Source: Alphaproteobacteria bacterium UBA2964
GTDB taxonomy: Bacteria; Pseudomonadota; Alphaproteobacteria; MPNO01; UBA2964
Length of the DNA stretch: 7,157 nt
Direction of reading: 5' to 3'
NCBI GenBank assembly: GCA_002348425.1
Contig: DEBE01000085.1
Coordinates: forward strand, 1-7,157
The position numbers were made by a program, and so were the translations under genes. How positions within the stretch are numbered: the first letter of the stretch is position 1; each line of letters starts with the position of its first letter. Below the pieces are notes generated by a model. It saw only the letters and a program-made list of their open reading frames with translations. It had not been told where the DNA came from and did no database searches. Positions 1 to 7,126 of this stretch are shown piece after piece.

Positions 1-2
1 AA

Positions 3-65
3 ACATTAGATTGTTTGATCCTTTTTGCTGATCTTTTAGAAAATTGACAAAAATCCTTAAACCTT
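3..65 (+). other. rsmG: Upstream in-frame part of rsmG containing an in-frame TGA
   Basis: Reading the rsmG frame upstream from GTG 66 gives FADLLEN, then TGA at 45-47, then QKSLNLV. E. coli RsmG, from memory, has VNMLHKW-NKAYNL at the same place, so the TGA sits exactly on the conserved Trp before the NL motif. The frame is open from base 3 to 44 and runs off the window edge. The true start probably lies some 15-20 codons further upstream. This part belongs to the same gene, split by a single TGG-to-TGA difference (base 47), whether that is a real mutation or a sequence error. Confidence 0.75.
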
Positions 66-563
66 GTGGGGGCCGAGACCATGAAAGATTTTTGGAGGAG
101 GCATATATTGGACTCGGCACAACTAATTCCTTATGTGGAAAATACCGGTCGGGTTGTTACAGATCTCGGTACCGGAGCAGGTTTTCCGGGACTCGTATTA
201 TCTATTATTCTTAATAAAGAGGTTGGCCTGGTTGAATCTTCTGGGAAAAAAGTAGCCTTTCTTAAAGAGGCGGCCCGCATTACAGGAGCTCCCGTTTCTA
301 TATATCATGGCCGAATTGAGAGTTTAGTTCTTCCTAAAAGTGACATTATTGTTTCGAGAGCTTTGGCGCCCCTTGATAAACTGCTTAGTTTGTCGTTTCC
401 CCACTTGGGGCCGGATGGCACCTGCTTGTTTTTAAAAGGTCAAAGATTTGATGAAGAATTGACCGTTGCCGAAAAAAAATGGAAAATGCGGATACAGTCA
501 TTTTCAAGCATTACAGATTCTGGCGGTAAAATTATTTTGATTGAGGATATCAGGCGTGCCTGA
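66..563 (+). CDS. rsmG: 16S rRNA (guanine-N7) methyltransferase RsmG, interrupted or N-terminally truncated
   Basis: RsmG (formerly GidB) uses SAM to methylate N7 of G527 (E. coli numbering) in 16S rRNA. The Rossmann-like SAM-binding motif DLGTGAGFPGL is at residues 33-43 counted from GTG 66. WRRHILDSAQL (10-20), VSRALAPL and LFLKGQ are further family signatures. The 165 residues are short for RsmG, which usually has about 200-210. The missing part lies upstream: RsmG-like codons continue in frame from base 3, broken only by TGA at 45-47. GTG 66 is therefore just the first possible start after that stop and has no visible Shine-Dalgarno; ATG 81 is an alternative internal start. The catalytic domain is intact but the N-terminal helices would be lost. 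The stop TGA (561-563) overlaps the start of parA. Family identity is very secure; whether the product is functional is unknown. Confidence 0.9.
   Translation: MGAETMKDFWRRHILDSAQLIPYVENTGRVVTDLGTGAGFPGLVLSIILNKEVGLVESSGKKVAFLKEAARITGAPVSIYHGRIESLVLPKSDIIVSRALAPLDKLLSLSFPHLGPDGTCLFLKGQRFDEELTVAEKKWKMRIQSFSSITDSGGKIILIEDIRRA
543..546 (+). promoter_or_regulatory. Ribosome binding site that decides the parA start
   Basis: GAGG lies nine bases before GTG 556. The longer alternative start, TTG 541, has only AT-rich sequence ahead of it. The site lies inside the last codons of rsmG, which suggests translational coupling. Confidence 0.55.
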
Positions 564-1374
564 CCTAAATATCACCCCCAATGTCGCGCAGGGCAGAGTA
601 TTTGCGGTGGCTAACCAAAAGGGCGGGGTTGGAAAAACTACTACGGCTATCAACCTTTCTACGGCTTTGGCTGCAGTGGGTAGGCGGGTTTTGTTATTTG
701 ATCTTGATCCACAGGGTAATGCATCGACGGGGTTAGGGATAGACCGGACTTCAATAGAACTGGGTAGCTACGAGATATTAATAGACGGAGCAGGTCTTCA
801 TGATGCTACCCTTGAAACCGAAATTCCCGGCTTGTTCCTCGTTTCCGCCACCGCAGACCTCTCTGGCGCGGAGTTGGAGCTGGTTAATGCTAATGACCGA
901 GAATATCGCCTGACAAAGGCCTTTGAAGATTGTGGAAGAAAATACGACTATGTGGTCATTGATTGTCCGCCGGCCTTGGGTCTTCTAACACTCAACGCCT
1001 TGGTTGCGGCTCAGGGCGTTTTGGTTCCACTGCAATGTGAATACCTAGCATTAGAGGGTTTAAGTCAACTGGTGCGTACCGTTGATCGGGTGAGGGATAC
1101 CTTCAATTCGAACTTAAAGTTACAAGGGATTGTTTTAACCATGTATGATGGGAGAAATAAGTTAAGCACTTTGGTAGCAGAGGATGTGAGGTCATATTTT
1201 GGTGAGTTGGTTTATAATACGAAAATTCCCAGAAATGTGCGCGTTTCTGAAGCCCCGTCGCACGGCCGCCCAGTGTTAATCTATGATCACCAATGTGTCG
1301 GGGCCCAGGCATATATACAGCTTGCTAGTGAAGTTTTGAAAAGGGAAGAGGGAGAAAAATATGAATTCACCTAA
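556..1374 (+). CDS. parA: Chromosome partitioning ATPase ParA (Soj family)
   Basis: ParA is a deviant-Walker ATPase that binds DNA non-specifically as an ATP dimer; with ParB it moves the replicated origin region. With GTG 556 as start the protein has 272 residues. It shows the deviant Walker A KGGVGKTT (residues 22-29, with the signature lysine KGG), the A' motif DLDPQGN (49-55), the Walker B region YVVIDCPPALG near residue 135, and the late motif NVRVSEAPSHGRP typical of chromosomal Soj-type proteins. There is no N-terminal DNA-binding domain, so this is the short chromosomal type, not a plasmid P1/F-type ParA. GTG 556 is preferred to TTG 541 for its upstream GAGG and for the usual short leader before ANQKGG. 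The gene overlaps rsmG by 8 bases and parB by 14, consistent with one operon. Confidence 0.95.
   Translation: MPDLNITPNVAQGRVFAVANQKGGVGKTTTAINLSTALAAVGRRVLLFDLDPQGNASTGLGIDRTSIELGSYEILIDGAGLHDATLETEIPGLFLVSATADLSGAELELVNANDREYRLTKAFEDCGRKYDYVVIDCPPALGLLTLNALVAAQGVLVPLQCEYLALEGLSQLVRTVDRVRDTFNSNLKLQGIVLTMYDGRNKLSTLVAEDVRSYFGELVYNTKIPRNVRVSEAPSHGRPVLIYDHQCVGAQAYIQLASEVLKREEGEKYEFT
1348..1354 (+). promoter_or_regulatory. Ribosome binding site of parB
   Basis: The purine-rich stretch GAGGGAG ends six bases before ATG 1361. It lies inside the final codons of parA, so parB translation is probably coupled to parA. Confidence 0.6.
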
Positions 1375-2254
1375 AACGGGGGGAAATAAATTGGGCCGGG
1401 GCCTCTCTGCTCTCCTCGGAGATAATTCTAGGGAATTTTCAATAAATGATAACAAAAGCGGTAAAAATACCCCACAAAAAGGCCTTTCTACAGTCCCTGT
1501 TGAATTTTTGATACCTAGTTCCTTACAGCCTCGTCAAATATTTGGGCAAGAAGAGATAGAGTCTTTAGCTGCTTCGATTAAGAAAAATGGAATTCTACAG
1601 CCAATCTTGGTTCGTTCCTCAAATACATCTGACGAATTTTTTGAAATTATAGCTGGTGAACGGCGGTGGCGCGGTGCTCAAGTTGCCGGGTTGCATGAAG
1701 TTCCCGTTATTGTGAGAGATTTTTCCGATGAGGAGGTACTGCAGGTTGCCTTAATAGAAAATATACAGCGAGCCAATCTTAATCCTATAGAAGAGGCACT
1801 TGGATATAGGCGCTTAATAAATGAATTTAAACACACGCAGGATAGTCTCTCAGATGTTGTCGGAAAAAGTCGAAGCCATATAGCTAATATTTTGCGATTA
1901 TTGTCCCTTCCAGAGTCGATCCAAAACAATTTGAAAATGCGGGATATTAGTGCAGGGCATGCTCGTACCCTCGTCGGTGCGCCGAATGCAGAGGACATAG
2001 TAAAGGAGATAATTAATAAAAAATTAAACGTTCGGCAAACGGAGAAATTAGTCAAAAAGTTTAAGAGCCATGTTGGCGGTAAGAAAATTGATATTAGTCA
2101 AAAAGACTGTGATACCTTGGCTTTAGAAAAGTCATTATCAGATGCCTTGGGTCTTAATGTTTTAATAGGCTTTAATGGCAAAGGCGGAAAACTTACTATC
2201 AATTACGAAAGCTTAGACCAGCTTGACGATATTATTAGTCGACTTACAAGATAA
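1361..2254 (+). CDS. parB: Chromosome partitioning protein ParB
   Basis: ParB is the parS-binding CTPase clamp that loads onto and slides along origin-proximal DNA and stimulates ParA ATPase. The 297 residues show the family order. An N-terminal ParA-interaction motif LGRGLSALLG is at 11-20. A variable linker follows to about residue 42. The N-terminal CTP-binding domain has box I LQPRQIF (55-61), box II GERRWRG (99-105) and ENIQRANLNPIEEA (133-146). The helix-turn-helix VVGKSRSHIANILRLLSLP is at about 166-184. The C-terminal part, from about 230, is the expected dimerisation domain. All CTP-contact motifs look intact. Start ATG 1361 has a good GAGGGAG site. The stop is one base from the stop of the convergent holA gene. 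I see no close parS match in the window. Confidence 0.96.
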   Translation: MNSPKTGGNKLGRGLSALLGDNSREFSINDNKSGKNTPQKGLSTVPVEFLIPSSLQPRQIFGQEEIESLAASIKKNGILQPILVRSSNTSDEFFEIIAGERRWRGAQVAGLHEVPVIVRDFSDEEVLQVALIENIQRANLNPIEEALGYRRLINEFKHTQDSLSDVVGKSRSHIANILRLLSLPESIQNNLKMRDISAGHARTLVGAPNAEDIVKEIINKKLNVRQTEKLVKKFKSHVGGKKIDISQKDCDTLALEKSLSDALGLNVLIGFNGKGGKLTINYESLDQLDDIISRLTR

Positions 2255-2255
2255 A

Positions 2256-3287
2256 CTACCTTCTTGCCAAGAGTTTAGCCCTTGCCGCGAGGCGCAATAG
2301 TTCTTGATTACAAATAACTTCGGGGGGAAACCCAGTTGTTTTGCAATGAATCTCCGCTTGGGTTAAAGATCCCAACGCTTGTTCAAGTCTGCGCGTTGAC
2401 CAAAGTCTTACTTGTGCTTGGAACGCCGCGGTTTGTTTAAAAAAAACCGGCGGTCTCAGTAATTTCATGGCCGCTGCGGTTGTTGCGCCTTCCTCGATGG
2501 CGCTCCCTACCAGGTGCAGTCGCTCAAAGTGTCTGCTCGTCCGTCGGAGCACGCTGATGGGAGTGGCTCCTTCATTAAGTGCTCTCTCCATGAAGCGCAA
2601 TGATTTTTCCAGATCACCTGAAGCGGCTGCAAATGCTATGTCATCAATGGCCATAGCTGCGCTATCTCCCACACAAGCCATGGCATCTTCTATAGCTATG
2701 TCCGTATGCCCTTCCATATATAGGCATAATTTATTAAGTTCAGAACGACTTACCATTCGATCCCCCCCGAGATTTTCAATCAAATAGGAAATTGTATCGG
2801 GGGCTGCTTTTAAATTTTCCTTATCAAGTGTTTCTATTATTATTTCTTTGATTGTTTTTCCTTCATCAGAATAGCACCCGATAGCTGCACCGTCTGAAGC
2901 TTTCTCGTAACTTGACCGTATTTTAGATCGTGGTGTGAGATTGCCCGCCTCTATAATAACCAGCGCTTCGCCAGGTGTTTGTTCGCAATAGTCAATAATT
3001 ATCTTTGAGATCGAGTCAGTAACATCCCTCACCCGAACAACACGCCGCTCCCCCGTAAATGAAATGGCCGAGGCTTCGTCAAAAAGAAGGGCTGGGTCGT
3101 CGCGAAGGTTATTCGCAGATATTTCTGCGACTCTGAAGGGGTCCGATAAATTGCCGACCATTCCACGGATCAAGACTTCGGCTCTTTCACGAACTAAACC
3201 TTGGTCGGGCCCAAACAGTAAAACCGTTTTTATATTTTCTGGTAGAGTATTAATAAACGATTCAATTTTTGTTGTGGCGACTTTCAT
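2256..3287 (-). CDS. holA: DNA polymerase III subunit delta (clamp loader)
   Basis: The delta subunit opens the beta sliding clamp as part of the DNA polymerase III clamp loader. The 343 residues match the usual length of the family. The N-terminal AAA+-like domain carries LLFGPDQGLVRERAEVL (23-39), the alphaproteobacterial form of the degenerate nucleotide-site region; as expected for delta, there is no true Walker A GxxGxGKT. Around the middle, NLGGDRMVSRSELNKL matches the conserved NL..D...S..EL.KL region, followed by an alpha-helical C-terminal domain (ISVLRRTSRHFERL; LRRPVFF-like LRPPVFFKQ). The start codon overlaps the lptE stop as ATGA (3284-3287); there is only a weak upstream Shine-Dalgarno, so translation is probably coupled. 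It is the last gene of the leftward operon. Assignment rests on motifs, length and position, and is strong. Confidence 0.92.
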   Translation of the reverse strand: MKVATTKIESFINTLPENIKTVLLFGPDQGLVRERAEVLIRGMVGNLSDPFRVAEISANNLRDDPALLFDEASAISFTGERRVVRVRDVTDSISKIIIDYCEQTPGEALVIIEAGNLTPRSKIRSSYEKASDGAAIGCYSDEGKTIKEIIIETLDKENLKAAPDTISYLIENLGGDRMVSRSELNKLCLYMEGHTDIAIEDAMACVGDSAAMAIDDIAFAAASGDLEKSLRFMERALNEGATPISVLRRTSRHFERLHLVGSAIEEGATTAAAMKLLRPPVFFKQTAAFQAQVRLWSTRRLEQALGSLTQAEIHCKTTGFPPEVICNQELLRLAARAKLLARR

Positions 3288-3829
3288 CTAATATCTTTTT
3301 TTGGGTAAATTATCTTTTCAATTGTCCTAGGCACATTTGTCAGCGCCCCTGCGACACGCAGGCGTAAATCTTCCGCAATAGATCGAAGCGCGCGGTTGCG
3401 GGCATCACTCTCTGCGCCCAAAGTGGCAAAATCTGACCCCAACATGTTATAACTACTTGTTGAGCTTACTTTACCCTTAAATTGTTTGCCGCTTGCCTTA
3501 TGAGTTAGGTAAAAGTTGGCCGTTATTTTAAGCTTCGCTCTGGTTGCAGAACCATCTTTGCGAATGTTAAGCTCATTAATTTTTTCATTGATTACAACTT
3601 TTAATGTATGCGTAGTAATTCCAGAACGTTGATTTGAAAAAAATCGTTCGAGTAAGAAATTACGAAGTTTTTGACCACTTCTATCCTTAATTTTTAAAAT
3701 TACTACGCTTGAAAGAGCTTGAGAATTGGCTGCCCCAGTTTGGTTATAGAGGGGACGAAACCCGCATGCAGTGCAAATAACACAAAGGAAACTCATCAAA
3801 ATTACGACCATTTTATTTTGTTTAGTCAT
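3284..3829 (-). CDS. lptE: LPS-assembly lipoprotein LptE (RlpB family)
   Basis: LptE is an outer-membrane lipoprotein that plugs the LptD barrel and helps insert LPS into the outer leaflet. The 181-residue protein has a short basic N-terminus, a hydrophobic segment (about 7-21), a cysteine at residue 22 and then GFRPLY, the characteristic start of mature LptE in alphaproteobacteria. The lipobox reads CTA-C, with Cys instead of the usual Leu at -3. The rest is an alpha/beta protein with the expected family pattern (RNFLLERF, TLKVVINE, RAKLKITANFYLT), low in strong motifs. It lies 21 bases after leuS and overlaps holA by 4, so it belongs to that operon. The nearest purine stretch, AAAGG, is 14 bases before the ATG, which is rather far. 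Sequence divergence in this family is high; the gene order supports the call. Confidence 0.85.
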   Translation of the reverse strand: MTKQNKMVVILMSFLCVICTACGFRPLYNQTGAANSQALSSVVILKIKDRSGQKLRNFLLERFFSNQRSGITTHTLKVVINEKINELNIRKDGSATRAKLKITANFYLTHKASGKQFKGKVSSTSSYNMLGSDFATLGAESDARNRALRSIAEDLRLRVAGALTNVPRTIEKIIYPKKDIR

Positions 3830-3850
3830 AATATTTAATTGCGCCTTTCA

Positions 3851-6427
3851 TTAACCAATAACTAGGTTAATAATTTTCTTCGGGATATAAATCACCCTAT
3901 TTAACTTTTTACCTTTAATGGCAGCCATCACTGCGGGTTCTGAGAGTGCTAATGCCTCCGCCGTTTCTTGGGTTGCATCGCTGGGTAGCTCTATTGTTGC
4001 TTTTAATTTACCCCCAATTTGAATGGCAATCGTAAAAGTATCCCTGAGCATTAACGCGTGATCAGGTGTTGGCCACCGGGTGTTGGCCAAGGGTGTAAAA
4101 TTACCCATTATTTCCCACAACTCCTCAGCTATATGCGGCATCATAGGCCCAATCAACTGCACTAAAGTCTCCAAACCTTCTTTTAAAACCCATTGGCTGG
4201 CCGAATTCGTATTTTTAACCCCTGATAGTGTGTTAACTAGTTCATAAATTCGTGCGACCGCTCGGTTAAAATGAAAATTCTCAAGATCATCAGTGACCCC
4301 TTCGATGGTATGATGAATTTGTCCGCGAACCTGTTTTAGTTCTTTACTAAAAACTTCCGGTGCGGAAAGTTTTTCGTCGGTAGCATTTTCTAAAACAAGG
4401 CGCCAAAGTTTATTAACAAAGCGCCATGACCCAGAAATTCCAGCATCGGTCCACTCCAAATCCCGCTCGGGTGGGCTATCTGATAACATGAACCAGCGAG
4501 CGGTATCAGCGCCATAGGAGGCGATTATATCCTCCGGATCAACAACATTTTTCTTTGATTTGCTCATCTTTTCTGAGCGGCCGGTCATTACGGGAGTGTC
4601 GTCATTAAGGTGTTTCAATACCCCAGCTTCATCAATTCTAACTTCGGAGGGCATCAACCATTCGCCATTTTCTGAACGATATGTTTCATGACATACCATC
4701 CCTTGAGTAAAGAGGCCAACGAAGGGCTCTGTTAGGTCGATATATCCGCATTTTTGTAGGGCTCGTGTAAAGAATCGGGCATATAGGAGGTGTAGAATGG
4801 CATGTTCTACACCTCCTATATATTGGTCAACAGGCATCCAATAGTCGACGGATGCCTTATCTATTGGAGTCTCAGCGCGAGGAGCACAAAAGCGCAAGAA
4901 ATACCAGGATGATTCTACGAAAGTGTCCAAAGTATCAGTCTCTCGTTCGGCTGGGCCACCACAAGTCGGACAACTTACAAACTTCCAAGAAGGGTGCCGC
5001 TCGAGCGGATTTCCGGGAAGACTAAAGTCGACGTCCTCTGGAAGGCAGACGGGTAGGTCCTCTTCGGGCACAGGCACAACCCCACAATTTGGGCAATTGA
5101 TTACGGGTATTGGGCAACCCCAATAACGTTGTCTAGAAACCCCCCAGTCTCGCAATCGAAAGTTGATTTCTCGTTGGCCGCGACCATTTTTTTCAAGCTC
5201 GTTTGCTACTGCATCTTTAGCTTCTGCGGTGTTAAGGCCGTTAAGAAAGCCGGAGTTTACATGAAGACCATCACCGGAATATGCCATTTGGTTTATGGAG
5301 AAGGATTCTGTTTCGGTCTCATTCGGCTTTACCACAGGTATAATGTCTAGCCCGTATTTATTAGCAAAATCTAAATCCCTCTGGTCGTGAGCCGGGCAAC
5401 CATATATAGCGCCGGTACCATATTCTATTAACACAAAATTTGCCACGAAGACGGGTATTTTTTTGCCAGAAATCAGGGGATGTATTGCAAACATCCCCGT
5501 ATCAAACCCCCGTTTTTCGGCTTTCTCTATGGCGGCTTCCGTGGTGCCTATAGATTTGCATTCTTCGATAAACTTTTTTAGTTTTTTATCTTTTGCAGCC
5601 AATTTAATGGAGAGGGGGTGGTCTGCGGAAATGGCGCAAAAGGTTGCTCCAAATATTGTATCATGCCTGGTTGTAAAAATTTGTAGACGTTCGTCACTGT
5701 CTATAAGATCAAACCAAATTTTCATACCTTCCGACCGTCCGATCCAATTCTCCTGCATGATAGGTACTTTTTCGGGCCACTTTTTAAGTGTTGTCAAACC
5801 TTCGAGTAAATCTTCTGAAAAGTTGGTGATTCTAAAAAACCACTGATCAAGCTCCCTCCGTTCTACTGGCGCACCCGAGCGCCATCCGAGCCCATCTATA
5901 ACCTGTTCGTTTGCCAACACAGTATTGTCGACCGGGTCCCAATTTACAGAGCTTCGTCGTCGGTAAACCAAGTCGTGCTCCAGAAATTTAAGAAACATCT
6001 TCTGTTCTTGTAAGTAATATCCTGGATGACAGGTGGCTAGTTCCTTCGACCAGTCGAGAGCTAAACCCATTTTTTTAAGTTGAGAACGCATTGTGGATAT
6101 ATTTGAATAGGTCCAGGTTCCGGGATGAACACCTTGTTCCATTGCTGCGTTTTCGGCTGGCATACCAAATGCATCCCAACCCATAGGATGAAGGACATTG
6201 AAGCCAGCTGCACGTTTGTAGCGAGCCACGACATCGCCCATTGTGTAATTTCTGACATGCCCCATGTGAATTCGTCCGGATGGGTAAGGGAACATTTCTA
6301 GGACATAGTACTTGGGTTTATTTGGGTCAATTTCTACATTAAAACAGCGGCTTTCTTCCCATCGGGCTTGCCACTTAAGTTCCGTTTCCTTGACGTTGTA
6401 TCTGGCCGGAGTGGTTTGGCTTTTCAT
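3851..6427 (-). CDS. leuS: Leucyl-tRNA synthetase
   Basis: This cytoplasmic class I enzyme charges tRNA-Leu with leucine and edits mischarged tRNA. At 858 residues it matches the bacterial family (E. coli has 860). The HIGH motif is HMGH (54-57) within [15 protein letters not shown]. The CP1 editing domain shows the Thr-rich [13 protein letters not shown] and [16 protein letters not shown] with the conserved Asp. Two CxxC pairs (CPNC and CPTC) suggest a bound zinc, which E. coli LeuRS lacks. [15 protein letters not shown] and [18 protein letters not shown] (536-553) lead to KMSKS (620-624). The anticodon-binding and C-terminal domains end in NLVIG, the usual terminus. All catalytic motifs are intact. 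The Shine-Dalgarno before ATG 6427 is weak (AAAGAAA). A perfect 17-bp inverted repeat lies within its coding sequence. It is followed after 21 bases by lptE and then holA, so it leads the operon. Confidence 0.98.
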   Translation of the reverse strand: MKSQTTPARYNVKETELKWQARWEESRCFNVEIDPNKPKYYVLEMFPYPSGRIHMGHVRNYTMGDVVARYKRAAGFNVLHPMGWDAFGMPAENAAMEQGVHPGTWTYSNISTMRSQLKKMGLALDWSKELATCHPGYYLQEQKMFLKFLEHDLVYRRRSSVNWDPVDNTVLANEQVIDGLGWRSGAPVERRELDQWFFRITNFSEDLLEGLTTLKKWPEKVPIMQENWIGRSEGMKIWFDLIDSDERLQIFTTRHDTIFGATFCAISADHPLSIKLAAKDKKLKKFIEECKSIGTTEAAIEKAEKRGFDTGMFAIHPLISGKKIPVFVANFVLIEYGTGAIYGCPAHDQRDLDFANKYGLDIIPVVKPNETETESFSINQMAYSGDGLHVNSGFLNGLNTAEAKDAVANELEKNGRGQREINFRLRDWGVSRQRYWGCPIPVINCPNCGVVPVPEEDLPVCLPEDVDFSLPGNPLERHPSWKFVSCPTCGGPAERETDTLDTFVESSWYFLRFCAPRAETPIDKASVDYWMPVDQYIGGVEHAILHLLYARFFTRALQKCGYIDLTEPFVGLFTQGMVCHETYRSENGEWLMPSEVRIDEAGVLKHLNDDTPVMTGRSEKMSKSKKNVVDPEDIIASYGADTARWFMLSDSPPERDLEWTDAGISGSWRFVNKLWRLVLENATDEKLSAPEVFSKELKQVRGQIHHTIEGVTDDLENFHFNRAVARIYELVNTLSGVKNTNSASQWVLKEGLETLVQLIGPMMPHIAEELWEIMGNFTPLANTRWPTPDHALMLRDTFTIAIQIGGKLKATIELPSDATQETAEALALSEPAVMAAIKGKKLNRVIYIPKKIINLVIG
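4781..4821. repeat. Perfect 17-bp inverted repeat inside leuS
   Basis: The arms 4781-4797 and 4805-4821 are exact reverse complements, with a 7-base loop (TGGCATG, 4798-4804). In leuS the repeat encodes Y536 to Y549 of the conserved [14 protein letters not shown] segment. Each arm carries AGGAGGTG on one strand, complementary to the 3' end of 16S rRNA. There is no T-run after it on either strand, so it is not an intrinsic terminator. Confidence 0.9.
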
Positions 6428-6554
6428 CTTTAAAATTTCTTTTTCAAAATGTTATCTATTTCTGTTGCCCGACTAGAGGAATTTTCACATGCTGAGCTAT
6501 TCCTCGCAAGTGATGAGATCGCCTTGTCTAAATTTTGAATATTCTGGCGCGAAT
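6428..6554 (-). other. Gap between the DUF3576 gene and leuS
   Basis: The 127 bases upstream of leuS hold no gene I can support. They are AT-rich next to leuS. A leuS promoter or leader could be here, but I see no convincing -35/-10 pair. The only visible structure is the 7-bp inverted repeat at 6476-6505. Confidence 0.5.
6476..6505 (-). other. Possible hairpin upstream of leuS
   Basis: GAGGAAT (6476-6482) and ATTCCTC (6499-6505) are reverse complements around a 16-base loop. On the - strand no U-run follows, so it is not an intrinsic terminator. The loop is long and the stem short, so it may be chance. Confidence 0.3.
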
Positions 6555-7112
6555 TTATTTTACCTTTGACGATGCTATACGCAGTTGACGTGCTCGTGCG
6601 AGGATTTTGTTTTCCAAATTTAGAGCGGTGTCTCTGGAAACCACACCTGTTTGCCAAGCTGTTGCTTTTAAATTTTGTCGATGAACGGCTACTCGGATGC
6701 CATCAGCGCGTAGTTGTCGGCCTAAGATATAGACACTCAACTTGTATCGCTCGTTTGGTGCCTCCGGCGGTGAATACCAATCCGTAATGATGACGCCGCC
6801 AAAAGGATCGGCGGAGGCCAATGGTAGAAATGAGATCGTGTCTAGCGATGCGCGCCAAAGATAACTGTTAACCCCAATCCCGCTTCCTTCAGCAGCTTTT
6901 CTTTTGTTGCCCCCCAAATTGAATAGATCAATACCGTCGCTTCCAAAAATCTTTCCTTCTTCTTTGGCTTGTTTTTCGAGCTCAACGTCGGAAAAAACTT
7001 GACCATCCTTGGTAAGAACGGGAAATTCCTGCTTAATTGGGCCACCACAGCCTTGTATGGTAATTAAAAACGCGGCCGCGGAAATTAAGCGCCCTAACTT
7101 AGACCTATCCAT
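6555..7112 (-). CDS. DUF3576 family predicted lipoprotein
   Basis: I recognise this as the conserved alphaproteobacterial DUF3576 family, whose function is not known to me. The 185-residue protein begins with basic residues, a hydrophobic stretch (about 9-20) and a lipobox IQG-C with the cysteine at residue 22, so a lipid-anchored envelope protein is likely. A charged linker follows. The family core lies at 80-145: GVNSYLWRASLDTISFLPL, then DPFGGVIITDWY (102-113), then ERYKLSVYILGRQLRADGIRVAVHRQ in two pieces. A short helix with ENKILARARQLRIA ends the protein, which looks full length. The start ATG 7112 has GGAG (7123-7126) ten bases ahead. The gene lies upstream of leuS-lptE-holA on the same strand; nearness to lptE hints at an envelope role, but this is inference only. 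Confidence 0.88.
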   Translation of the reverse strand: MDRSKLGRLISAAAFLITIQGCGGPIKQEFPVLTKDGQVFSDVELEKQAKEEGKIFGSDGIDLFNLGGNKRKAAEGSGIGVNSYLWRASLDTISFLPLASADPFGGVIITDWYSPPEAPNERYKLSVYILGRQLRADGIRVAVHRQNLKATAWQTGVVSRDTALNLENKILARARQLRIASSKVK

Positions 7113-7122
7113 AAAGCCTATT

Positions 7123-7126
7123 CTCC
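7123..7126 (-). promoter_or_regulatory. Ribosome binding site of the DUF3576 gene
   Basis: GGAG on the - strand ends ten bases before ATG 7112, a slightly long but usable spacing. The remaining upstream bases to the window edge are AT-rich and too short to judge for a promoter. Confidence 0.4.

Noticed and set aside
45..47. Genome-wide reassignment of UGA to tryptophan, suggested by the TGA at a Trp site in rsmG
   Set aside because: The other roughly thirty Trp codons in the window are all TGG, with no other in-frame TGA in the remaining genes, and TGA serves as a stop for lptE in a typical ATGA overlap and for rsmG at 561-563. A single local event is more likely.
472..479. Run of eight A in rsmG as a possible frameshift site
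   Set aside because: The frame stays open through the run (GAA AAA AAA TGG) and the C-terminal sequence after it is RsmG-like, so no shift is needed.
4065..4089. Direct repeat GGTGTTGGCCA, twice with a 14-base period
   Set aside because: It lies in leuS and codes for a normal LeuRS segment (LANTRWPTP). A 14-base duplication would break the frame, so the likeness is probably chance.
4682..4697. parS-like sequence beginning TGTTTCATG
   Set aside because: Only 11 of 16 bases match the parS consensus as I recall it, the palindrome is lost in the right half, and the bases encode the conserved LeuRS segment VCHETYR.
5771..5790. Short hairpin CACTT-TTT-AAGTG
   Set aside because: Five base pairs inside leuS with no other signal is within what chance gives.
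5463..5846. Long open frame on the + strand opposite leuS
   Set aside because: It is antisense to the conserved CP1 editing domain of leuS and its translation shows no recognisable family. The similar frames opposite holA (2467-2787, 3064-3291) are rejected for the same reason.
6490..6510. tRNA-like AGCTCAG on the - strand upstream of leuS
   Set aside because: No acceptor stem, anticodon arm or TTC-containing T loop can be drawn around it.
6430..6657. Reading frame of 75 codons on the - strand ending just before leuS
   Set aside because: It overlaps the conserved end of the DUF3576 gene in another frame, has no recognisable domain or good ribosome binding site, and the DUF3576 protein already ends normally, so a frameshifted extension is not needed.
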